Positions 23,501-35,500 of a DNA stretch of 64,000 nt are shown piece after piece. A program made the position numbers and the translations under genes. The first letter of the stretch is position 1, and every line of letters starts with the position of its first letter. The notes beneath the pieces are model-generated. The model was not told where the DNA came from and searched no databases. It was given only the letters and a program-made list of their open reading frames with translations. Origin of the DNA: Nageia nagi (taxonomy: Eukaryota; Pinophyta); assembly GCA_050084985.1 (NCBI GenBank), contig JBITNC010000002.1:12214001-12278000 (forward strand). The letters run 5' to 3'.

Positions 23501-26500
23501 ATAGATACAATGAAAGAACATCCAAAAGGGTACTCAAATATGAACATAAAATGAATTGGAAAACTCCCCAGAGTGGGATAAACCCCCCTTAGGGTTTCTA
23601 TTAACTCAAAAAACACAAAAATCTGGCTGAATATTGCTCACAAAGCTGGAAACCCCTTCTAGGGCAGCAAGGTCACAAAACACAATAACAAAAATCACCA
23701 CGAACTAGCTGGATTTCTTCCACAACAATTTCAAGTGACTAAGGGCACATCTCCTTAGTTTGCAAATGCAACAACAAGGCTCATCTCTTGTCAACTGCAA
23801 ATGCCTCCACCAGAGCTAGGGCACATCTCCTAAATAATGGTGGAGTTTGAGTAGGGGACAACCTTCCTCAAGAAACCTAGGGTTTCAGATACAAAGTCAT
23901 ATAATAGCAAATAATACTCAAAATGAGATGCTCCATCCTCTTATATAGCTTGAGGATCTAATTTCAAGTTGACATCCCCAAACCCTAATTTGACGTAAAG
24001 TGCCTTATTACAACATAAAGAAATAAAACATAAATGAAAATAACTTAATGTTATGTCTCTTAGTTGCATGAGCCCCTTTTCACTTTCATAATTAAGTGTA
24101 GGAGACATTTACAAAAATATTTATTTTTGGGACATTACATTTTGCATGTGGATCAGGCGGAATATAATGAGCCAAATCAAAATAAAGAAATAATGCATGT
24201 TAGTGGGAAATATCTTGGAACAGTTAGTGGGAAATTAATGCATGCATGTTTGTGGAAAATATCTTGGAGCAATTAGTGGGGAATAATGCAATGCATGTCA
24301 GTTGGAAATTATGAGTGTTAGTGATTAGTCAAGTTTTATTATCCTGGAGCAATTAGTGAGAAATAATGCATGCATGTCAGTAGGAATTAGTGAGAGTTAT
24401 TGATTAGTCAAGTAATTTGTTTCAACTATATATTTGTATATCATTTCTTCATATGGGAAGTGTATGTTTTGGAGAATACTTTCAAGTTTGCTAATCAAAA
24501 GCAATGTTTTGGAGTAAGGTCATTCCCCCTCAACTTCAAAGATCCCATTGAAGAAGTCCCCCTTCAATGGTTTTGTTTTCTTAATGTGTAAACAGTCACA
24601 AGTGAAGATCAAGCTTGGGGACGAAAACCCTCAATGTGCAGATTGGAACAACAGAATGTCATTATTGTGAGTTTGGATTTCATTTTCTTATTTGTGTGAA
24701 TTTCCATCAGTATAAGTTCCAATAATACACAATATCAAAAATATTTGTGTTGGAAAAGTTCTATGCATTATGTTATGTAGGTTTTTTGTTTGGGATATTA
24801 CATTGGTATTAGAGCTTGGATCTTGCTAGCCTGTGGGAAAAGCACAACTGCTCGAAATATTGCATGGATAAGATGGCATATGGAGATAGAAAGTGGGAGA
24901 TCCTTAACATGATGAGATCAGTAAGGAAGGGGCAGCAACAAATCCCCGAACTCCTTGCCAAGGGCTTGCCAAATATCTGCAGTTGAAAGAACCAAGCCAT
25001 GATGCCCTCCATGCACAATATGCAACTAAAAGTGCTGAGTTTAGAGCAAACATTTCTTTCTTGGACTTTTGTACCTTAAAATCAAAGTCCAAAATAAGAG
25101 ATGGGAGGAGACCTTCTTCATATCCACACAATTTCAGTGCCAAGGTGGGTGTAGATGATGATCATCACAAGTCAGATATTAAAGGTAAGGTTTTGGTTGC
25201 TACATTATCAGTTAGTGAAAATCATGCTTTACATATAAGAACTAAAATCACATGCGAGAGCGAAGCTCAATACCCTACTCATGGAAGCCATTGTGCAACC
25301 AACAATGTCAAAGTTGAAAGTCTGGGTAGCATAGAAGATAAAAAGATAGAGACAAAGGAAGCATTGATTGTTCAATCTAAGGATTCAACAATCTCAACAT
25401 ATATTTCAGTGTTCCGATGCCATTCATGGCAGATTTGAGTTCTTGGTGATGCCTTTTTGACTCACCAATGCTCTAGTCACCCTTTCAGTCCTGTCACAAC
25501 ATGATGCACCTCCAAGCAACAGGATACAAGAGATATTACTGTCTGCTGCTACAAAAACCACAGTGGATGATACAGGCCAGCAAATGCTACTTCTGGAAAA
25601 TATTTGGGTTGAATTATTGACTCCTTTGCAGAACTGGTATCTGCCAATATCATTTGACTTTGAGAATCTTATCCACAGGTATTGTTGTAAGGGTTCTGCT
25701 AATCAATGGCTTGTAAGGCCTGTTCAAGTCAAATATGGTTGGGACCTGGATGGTGGCTATGATGGAGTGAATTTGGAGAAGATGCTTGTTCTTGGAGGTA
25801 AAATTCCAACCTTAGTATCTGGACAAATTACAAAAAAGAATAAAATGGTATAGCAATTTCAAGGAACATAAAAAATGGAAATATCCCTTTGAAGTTTCAC
25901 CACATGGGAGGGCTACATGTAATTTCGATAGTTGCAAACATCACTCACAGCACACCTTTCTATGATGATGGCTCTTTATTTTACTGGTTGTCATCTGATC
26001 CAACTCTCTGTTGCCAGCAATCTACTCCCTGAGATACAAATACTGGACAGCAATTGTTACTTCAACAGGTGATCCTTATGCATGTGATAGCAAGAAGGGC
26101 AAAGAGGAACCAAATCACTTTCTAGCTAATACTTCTGTACATTTACAAGGGAGTGGTATGGAGCAGCAGAGATGGAGAACCTAGGCAGTATTTGGGCATA
26201 TGTTGCACAGCTTATTAAATAACTTCGAACAACTTCCCTAGCAATGCATGACAAAGAGCTGGTTATCCAAGGACTTTGCAGTATAGGAAAGAGAAGAAAG
26301 GATGTAAGGACTGCAATTTATTCTCATGGACAAGCAATTCCTCTGCTTGTTGCACTTCTGAAATCTGGGACCCCTTCTGCCAAGTTCAAGGTGGCTTCAA
26401 TAGGGGGTCCTATGTCATGAAGAAGAGTTGTGAATCAATGTCCTGCTTGTAGGTTGCATAACTTGTTTGCTTGGGCTATTAAGGTTTGGCCCAGGAGAAG

Positions 26501-29500
26501 CACAGAAAGCAGCTGCAAAGGCCATATTGTTTATAACATATGGCAGCCTCACAGATCAAGAAATGGAGGATATAAATGTTTTCCATGACAGAATGACAAA
26601 TTTAAGAGCAGAATCTGATTGAGTGCATGCTCTTGCTTGCATTTGCCGAAAAACTTTTTGTGTTAATCTTTTTGACAAAGATAGTGCACTGAAAGGACAA
26701 AAACCACATAGTGGAACTGATATCACTTCACTGTTTGAAGCAAGGTTGGAAAACTTGGACTTGGGAATTACCCGGCCATGAAAAATTTGGAGAGTACTCG
26801 GCACCAAAACTCGGCAAAAAAAAAACACGAACATTTTATGAAACAAAATACAAAAACATATTTAAATAAGGGATTAGAGAGCTGCAATGATCATTGATTG
26901 TTTGTGACCATTAATGATCATCAAAAATAGTGAATACAACAATGTATATAGTCATAATTCATAACTCAAAAGTAAAGTAGTTCTAAACTTCTAAATAGTA
27001 AAGTCTAAAGACTACTAGTGCTGGAATAAAAACTGAATCTAGACTCTAAGAGTCTAACTCTAAAGTACTAAACTACTAGTGTTGCAATCAGTGCAATGGC
27101 CTCTTTCCCCTCATCTCGATCCTCTTATATATCCTCGGCTCACTCCTCACAGCATGTGGTGGCGAAGGATGTCGCACTGGCACATCCTCGTCCCCAATAG
27201 AATGCTCAACCTCAGGTATGTACTCATCCTCGTCCTCATCCTCATACTCATCCTTAGCCTCATCCTCGGGCTCCACATAAATTGCAGCTGCTGCACTGGA
27301 TGTCCCTTAACCTGCTCTAGATGTACCTTCACTTGCTATAGATGCACCTTCATCTACTGCTTCTCTTTCAAGTTGCTCGATGTCCTTCTTAGTGAAGATG
27401 GGTTCCACATCTTCAGAAACCCAATCTACTAGTGGATCCATAGAATCAAGGTCAATGGCATCATAGCAATTTGTGCCCTCCACTTGTCTAACATGAAGAC
27501 GAAGATTGTATTGGACGAACACAAGGTCATTCAGGCACTGTTGGCTCAACCTGTTGCGTCTCTTTGTGTGAACGCTCTCAAACATGGACCAATTGCGTTC
27601 ACACCCAGAAGCACTACAAGGCTGGCTCAATATCCTCACTGCCATCTTTTGAAGATTCGGACACTGACCACCATTATCTTCCCACCAACAATCTGTGAAA
27701 AAGAAAATAAAATTTCAAAAACTCAATCTAGCTTTGATAAAATACTAAATTACTAATAGTAAAAAGACCACATTTATAATTTTAGATTATTACCTGGTCG
27801 CAAGGTGTTCGTCGATATTTTACAAAAAACTGAAGAAAGAAACCTCCCTTCGGCCTTCTTGTAGGCCTGCATCTCTTCTGGAACAAGAGCCCTGAGGTTA
27901 TCATCAGGGATCATCCTCTCAATGCAAGTATAGAGGCCATCCATAACCTCATTATCAGCCTCAAAATTATCAGCATAGAAAAACTTGGGGTTCAAGTAGA
28001 ACCCCGCTGCATGTAGAGGTCGATGGAGATGATGGGTCCATCTCCTATCAATGATACTCTCAAGGGCATCCAATTTATTTATGTTTCTCTTATACATACG
28101 TTGGACAACCGCATTAGCCCTATCCATGGCCTCATATAGATAGCCCATCGACATCAAATCACCATCTACAAGACGAAGAACCTTGACCCAAGGTTGTGTG
28201 ACCTAGAAATCATTAAAAAAAACAAATTTAGACTTAAGTAAAGAAAAATAAAAACTACAAACTGACAAAGCTACAAACTAAAAAATTGAAAAAAAAATAA
28301 AAAAATAAAATAAAAGAAAGAATTTAAATTACCTTCAAGGCCTCATCAACACACTCCAAAACAAGTCATCAAATACTATCTTTTGGATCTTCTCCCCATC
28401 ATCACTATGACGAAAAGAAGAATCCCTCCATTTATCACTAATAAACATCCTCTTAAGAGGAGCTTCTGCTTCAAAAAGACTTTGTAATGCAAGAAAATTA
28501 GAGGCAAATCTAGTGATACCTGGACAGATGATCTCCTTGCCACCCGTGTGCTCTCTCATCAAACTAAGCATCCAAGTGTGGTTGTAGATGAATTTGGTAA
28601 TTATTATTGCTTCATCAACCATAGTTTTAATCCATAAGAGCTTGCCCATGTCCTCTAGCATAAGGTCAATCACATGGGCTACGCATGGGCTCGAAAATAA
28701 GGTTTTATACTTCCTCTCAAGCATTTTACCTACAGAAACATATGCTGAAGCGTTGTCTATCACAACTTGGACAACATTTTCCACATCCACTTCCAACACC
28801 ACTTCCTCAAGCAATTTGAAAATCAGTGATGCATCTTTTATTTTATCGGATGCATCAATTGACTTCAAGAAGACCATTGATCCACATGATGCCAACATGA
28901 AGTTGAGTAGTGTATGGTTCTTCGTATCTATCCATCCATCTAACATAATTGTGCATCCATGTTTGCGCCAATTCTTTCTTTGCTCATCTACTATGGCACG
29001 TGTGGTAAGTACTGCATCCTCAAGCAAAGGACCACTGAAATCCTTTGCGGTAGGGGCCTTCATCCCTCTTCCAACATTGATGAATGCATTCACCATGGCT
29101 GCCCAATAAGGACTATTTGCAACATTAAAAGGAATGTTGCAATAGTACCAAAAATTTGCAACTGCTCTTCGGGCTGCTTGGATTTTATCTTTTCCCCATG
29201 ATGTAGTGTCAAGGGAAGGTTGTGCCTCTGTAGGAGGAACAAAGAAACCTTCCATGGTTTTATGCCTCACTGAAGCTGAAAGTGTTGAATTTTCATTTTC
29301 TTTTGAACATGGATTTTGGGCAAATAAAGAATTTGACATTGAATCTTCAAAGCTCACGTTCCCCCCAATCCCTGCACCAACTGCCACCTTGGTCTTTTGC
29401 TTTTCTATCTTCTTTTGTGAGGATGTAGCAAGTAAAGCTTGCATCTCACGTACAACCTCGGGAGGTGCAGCAAAACAAAGTGCTACATCTTTACTTGGTA

Positions 29501-32500
29501 TCCTTGCAAGATGGTATTTTAATCTATTGATACCACCCCTATAAGGTCTTTTGCAAAAATTGCAAATCACTTGACTTGAAAGATCACCCTTTTTGCCATA
29601 CTTCCAAGCAATATTTGTCCTTGGTGCTAGAGGAGAAGGTGCACTGGAATTGACATCATCTTTAGTTTCCATCTGGAAAATGAAAAAAAGTAAAATTCCT
29701 ATTAAAAACCCTATAAAACCCTAACCCTGATTTACAAAAAAAAATCACAAAATATTCCAAAAATAACAATACCCTTTTGAAGTATAGGCATTAACATTAA
29801 CATACAAAGGGGAAAAAAAAAATTCCATGGTGAAATTAAAAAAAAAAAGCCAAAAACCCTACCTCTTCAAATGCACGGTGAGAATTAAAAAACACACAAC
29901 CGGATCCCAAGCTCTTGAGAAATCTACGGTGAAATGCTAAAAATCCACAATGAAGCTCTTCAGATTGATGTTGAACCTTCGAATCTTCAAAAACTGACCT
30001 GGAGAGCAAAATGAGAGAGCAAATGAGAGCAAAATGACCAAACTGGGCAGGAAATAGGGTGACTATCCAAAAAAATCAGATTTTCCGGCTCTATTTTGCC
30101 AGTTAACCGTCAGTTACTTGCCGGTTTCCAGTCTGATTACTCGCTGGTTAACCGGCAAAACCCAGGGCCAGCGAATTTAGACCACCGCGGACTCGACAAA
30201 GGGGAGACTCACGGGTACCCATGGTTTTCCGCAAGTTACCCATAGTTTTTCCTTCACTAGTTTGAAGATCAAAGGATTAAAGAGGATCTAAATAGTGTTG
30301 CAAGTAATAGCTTATTTTGAGAGGAGTTAGTGGCTTCTCTTGTTGAAAATTGTTTCCACTTGTCCCTTCTGAGAACAGAAAGTAGAGTGATTGGATGATT
30401 GGCTTATGGCACAAGTTATGGGGCAATGAACTGGACAGAATCTGCGTTAGAGGTTGTTGAAGTTTGTAGACCTTGTTTGAAATGGGATTGTGAAGGAACA
30501 AACTTGTAAGATTGTGTCATATTTATGGCACTAGGGGAGGTGTTAACAAGGTCAAGGATGGAATTTCCTAGGAACAAATATTGAATAAAAGATGCTTGTG
30601 TGCATTGCAACATTAGCTAGTCAATGATTTATCTGAGGTGAATTCTCCAAAAATATGTGCACGTTCAATCTGGTCCCTAGTGGAGCATTTATGCTTAGAT
30701 GGTTTGGATCCAATTCTTGCAAATGATCCTGAAGATCCTTTCAATATTATCATTTCAAATATGCACAAGGTATCGGTCACTGTCAATTATTCAACTCCAA
30801 CAACTACAAATAGGTTTGAGGATGTTCAAACAGTTCTTCTATGTGCACAACATTTGGCAGTACAATATCCAAGAGCAGCTCAACTTCTGACCAAAGAATT
30901 AGAGGATTTCAGGAATAGCAATCTAGCGGATGCTTTGAACAACCATCAATGTCGTCTTATATTGCAGATGATAAAATACATTACATGTCATCTAGAGTGC
31001 ACAGGTTCTCCTCCAGCTAGAGGAGACCATCCAGTTAGCCACCACAAGCTTATAGTTCAATATTCTAAGACTATTGAAGGACCAGCCCTTCGTGCAGCAG
31101 ATTCATTAATGGATTTAGAGCATCAAGCCCATAGTGCTTGTGAAGTTTTAGTGAGTAGATTACTTCAACAACTAGGAAATACCAAAGATCCTTCAGTTAA
31201 GGGACTGCAAGAATTGGCTAAACATATCCTTGGAAAAGGTGCCCTCTCAATCAGATACACAAACCTCTACGACAGGAAAACCATCAGATACAGATGAAAC
31301 CGATATTAATCCACCCAAATATTCAGGTTTGAGTCCACTTGCCACATTCCTTTTATCAAGATGCTAGCTCAAAATAGTGACTCATTAAAAGATGTTTATA
31401 CAAGACTTCTTTGTTTTGAGCTTGGAGAGATGACACCTTCCATCAAGCCCCCACTGCTTGATGATGAAGGCAAATTGATTCTGCTACCACATCAGATTTT
31501 GGATTCAAGAGAGAGCCAGCTAAGGAATAAGGTATGGACAGAGGTACTCATGCAGTGGAAAGGACTTCCATCAGAAGATAACACCTAGGAATCTGTTGAT
31601 ATTTTGGACCATCTAGCTTTGTCTTGCTTGAGGGCAAGCAAGTCAGAAGGAGGAGATTTATGCTGACCCTGATTCTCCAAATATAAATAAATAAATAATA
31701 AATAAGATAAGTGGAGCATAAGTGTAGGAGAATAAGTTCAGATTTGACCTAGTTTCAGTTGACTAGAAGAATCTGGAGTAGTGCATGATTAAAAGAGTAA
31801 TTAAGAGGTTGGTCTGTCAGTCAATGTATAGCTGTCAATTAATAAAGCAGTCAGCTGGTAGTGGAATTGCAATTACTCCACACTATATGAAGGAGAAATT
31901 AGTGGGCAACTAATAAGTGATAGGTAATTAATAAGTGAGTTAGTAGAGCCCATAATGCATGCATGCATAGCTATCTCTTGGAATTCTATAAAGAAGGGTT
32001 TTGGGGAAAAGGTGGTGTCTAATGCATCAAAATAAAAAAAATGGTTTTATTCCCAATTGGGTAGCTGGGTGTAGTAGTGCGTTGGGCATTGGGGGCGGAA
32101 ACCCTCAATACTCGGGAAATCCAAGGTCAGAGGTTACGATCAGATCGATTAAGAGCAGCACGTGAATGCAGGCCTCTTTCAGGAGCAGACCCTAACCTTG
32201 CACAATAGATCAAATTCTTAGTTTTAGTATGAAAGCAGTTGCAGACTGGAGGACAAACAACACTTCAGGTTTTTAGAAAACATTGTAGTTCAGAGTGCTT
32301 TGTATTTTATTTTCATTGTATGCTTGTTGTGAGAGAAAAATATATCAAAGACCAAAACTATTTCTTTTCTGGACAATTTCTGTGTTGTTTCTGCATTTTA
32401 GTTAGGGATATTACATGGAAATGGTGCCTGATGAGGAATTATCAGCTCAGTTTTTTATCTAAGAGTTTCTTCATAATATTTTTCCACTCTGCAGAAAAAT

Positions 32501-35500
32501 GTAGTCATTGCATAACAATTTCATATTGATCAGTCTACAAGCTACCATGGTTATCATGTATCTATAGTCAATGAATTTATAATAAAACACACAACTCAAA
32601 TCCCACAACTGCATAGTCTCAATAGTACATTTGACCTATAAAAATGAGTTTTCGAACAAATGTCAAACCTCTGCAATTAATCTTTTGTTGCATAAACAAT
32701 GTTTTGGTATAGCGTAAATGATCTACGATGAACACTAAAACTAATGCAATTTGGTTTGGAATGGAAAAGAATATCCATGCCATTAGAAGATTTCAAAGAA
32801 AAATACCTCTGCACCAGTTTAGTTGCTTTACCCACGCAAACAATCAATATTCCCGTTGCCATTGGGTCCAAGGTTCCTGCATGCCCAATCTGCAAATGAT
32901 TACATTTCAGCTACCAACAAAATCATGAAATTTAAACTAAAGAACTTGGGAAAGCATTGATATTTGCATGATCAAAGTCAAAAGCATGAGAAAGCAAGAA
33001 AAAGACAAATTTGCATGATCAAAGTCAAAAGCATGAGAAAGCAAGAAAAAGACAACCCTGATCATAATAACCTGGTTTGGTTGCTTACTTTCTGAACTTT
33101 AATCAAGCGACGCAATTTCCCACAAACAGTAAATGAAGTCCATCCTGTTGCACAAAAAAATAGCAAAACTTGGCTTGGTATAATAAGATATGTAATAATA
33201 AGGGCAATGTAACATCAGTAACAGAAATGCATTATATATATCAGTTGAAATTGGAGGCTATAAATGTTCTAGACTGCGTTTAACGAGTTTCATAATTTCT
33301 GAATCATCTAAGAATCAATGAACATGTATATTATTTATGAAACATCAAAACATTGATAAAGGCCACATGTTAAAGGTAAACTTGTAAAGAAAGATGGGAA
33401 AAACCAGAACTGCTCCACAAGATACACTCTAAAGTTGAGTTTAGAGAAAAGCACCAAATTGTAGTATAAAGTATAAACCACACATGAACCTGATACCAAG
33501 TGAAGTGCAGACTTTCAAGAGATTGCATGAGAATTAAAATCACTCCATATCAAATTTGACACCAAACAGGAAATCGAATAACTTCAAGCCATTTGTATAA
33601 TACATACAAGGAGGGAAATGGCAACAAGGGCTCGGTTTACTGGTGTCACCCTGCCCAAATAGCATGAGCTCAAAACAGGTGTCAGCTAGTGCAAGTGCTG
33701 AGAAACAATGGCAATAAAGATACCCTTTGACCAGGAAACAAGACCGTGGAAAGTCTGCACTATAAACCACAGGCCCTTCAAATGTATTTCTCAAAGCTTA
33801 ATACAAAAAAAAAAAGAAATGGTGTTATATTATTTCATTGGCCTCAACCTGACCAGAGGTATAAATATCAATCGTGTTTCCCTCAAAATTATCATCTTCT
33901 TTGATCATTATCTTATCAAAGTATGTTCCCTCCACTGGAGTTTGAATCTCAAATTTATTTTCCTTATCAATTGCTTGGAATATTGCTTGCTATGTGTTTG
34001 GTTAATGGTGAATGCACTGCAGTAGATATGGTGTTTATTTTTTAATGGAAAATATGCTGTACCCTCATATAGTATCATAACCATCGAATATTCCATCTTT
34101 GGTATTCAATCTTCTGTGTGCATCGTGGGACAACAGATGGTGAGTGGACAGCAAATCATTAGTAGTGATTTTGCTTAGTAGTCAGCGACACAGCAATGCA
34201 TTTTTACAACAGTAGTGCTATAACCAGGATCAGAGGGTAGTATAGTCATAAGCAAGGCACATTGCTCTAATACCAAGCACTTATTTGCATCTGTTGAGAA
34301 GTATGTGTCCTGCGCATCCAACAATGCTCAACTTCCTTTATTGTCCCCACTGAAGAGTGAACGTATCGACAACTTAAAGGTGCTACATCCATGAGATTGT
34401 TTTGCACAGGAAGCATCACCAGCAGAGCCAGGATGTCCCCAAAATAAAGGATGCTTCCTACAATACGAAACTAGAGACATCCTCCATGCATATGATGGCA
34501 TGACCAGCTTGTCCACAGGGTTAGCTGGGCTACACAGAAGGCCAGTGATCTATCTAAATAAGCATTGATTTTTGCATTCATCAAGGGTAAAGCCTGATGA
34601 ATGAGTATTTAAAATGGCTTGCTAAATAGAAATTTCCATAACAAACCTGCACCAGAAGCTAACTAGCTAGCAGTAAGGACTAGGGAGCCAAATGAGTTCA
34701 ATTTGTTGTCTCATCCACTTTGCCTGCATTTTGCATCCTCCTTCCATCTATACCCTGCCCCTATCCCTGCATATGTGATATTTATGTTTCAAAAAGGCCT
34801 CTTCATTTTGCTTGCACACAAGGTTTGTTCACAAGTGGTTGTATTTGTGTTTCAAAAACTCACCATCCCCAACGACTTCCTTATGGTTGATGTGCATACT
34901 GAAGGATTTGGAGGTTATGAGACTTAAACAAGCAACAATCTTGCTATGCTTTTACTCCAAATCATTATACCCAGGATCTTTCTCTAAACAGTTTAGAGCA
35001 GTAAAACTCGAATTATAACAGCTGATTATGATGAAGTACAGTAGAGAACTAATGATGATAGCAAGTATTAGATCACAATAACTGATTAAAAGATAGTACG
35101 AACTGAAATCTTAAATGTTCCAGACTAAAACAGCAGTTATAAATTAAAAATAGCAGAGCGAATATTCACTATTGCTTCAGGATAATCAATTCTGAAATCC
35201 TAGCAGTCATTCAATATAATAAAAGTGACAGAAAGGAACTGAAATATACTTGTATCACCTGAAAATAACTTGTTTTGTATATACATGATGAGGCTAAAAG
35301 CATAAATGCAACTCAATTTCATATCATGGTTGGGAACCTTATCATCTTGACTACTACAAGACAGGCTATTGCACATCTAATAAGTTTAGTGAGCAGATTT
35401 ATGGCTGATTCTTATGAGTTTCATTTGCAATTAGTGAAGAGGGTATTCAAGTACTTTGGAGTTTGGGGTTAAATACTCTTATGGATGGACAAATTCGGAT

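Larger units (their letters stand above)
26596..31070 (+). pseudogene. Captured TPLATE-like fragment, split by a hAT transposon
   Basis: 26596-26740 reads NLRAESD, a stop, [13 protein letters not shown] and [12 protein letters not shown]. After the hAT, 30260-30480 continues with [17 protein letters not shown] and [16 protein letters not shown]. 30640-31070 gives [43 protein letters not shown] and [10 protein letters not shown]. This follows the middle part of TPLATE, the adaptor-like subunit of the plant endocytic TPLATE complex, in the right order. Short internal deletions and stops make it a pseudogene. There is no obvious intron in about 950 nt. After 31070 ([20 protein letters not shown]) the match ends and the origin is unknown. 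Confidence 0.85.
24140..32415 (+). mobile_element. Gypsy-type LTR element carrying captured host-gene fragments
   Basis: Order: diverged 5' LTR, primer site TGGTATTAGAGC (24804-24815), an unrecognised ORF, a reverse transcriptase scrap, a CSI1-like ARM-repeat piece, a TPLATE-like piece, a chromodomain-type pol end, polypurine tract and 3' LTR (31661-32415). A 3.5-kb hAT transposon lies inside. Without the hAT the element is about 4.8 kb. Most of pol is replaced by host sequence. The two LTRs share only short blocks (GAAACCCTCAAT, ATAATGCATGCATG, GGGATATTACAT), so the element is old or recombinant. Confidence 0.75.

Noticed and set aside
27088-27432. A separate acidic-protein gene ([16 protein letters not shown])
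   Set aside because: It continues the hAT transposase C terminus on the same strand after one early stop, so it is the tail of that protein.
28588-29109. A 173-codon plus-strand gene
   Set aside because: It lies antisense to the hAT transposase exon 1 and has no family match. The minus strand explains the open frame.
31361-31588. A host chromodomain gene
   Set aside because: Immediately followed by a polypurine tract and LTR, and parallel to the pol end at 21850-21978. It is the end of a retrotransposon pol.
32677-32895. A separate 72-codon gene at TruB exon 3
   Set aside because: Only 32807-32889 matches the family. The frame reads through both splice sites into introns 2 and 3.
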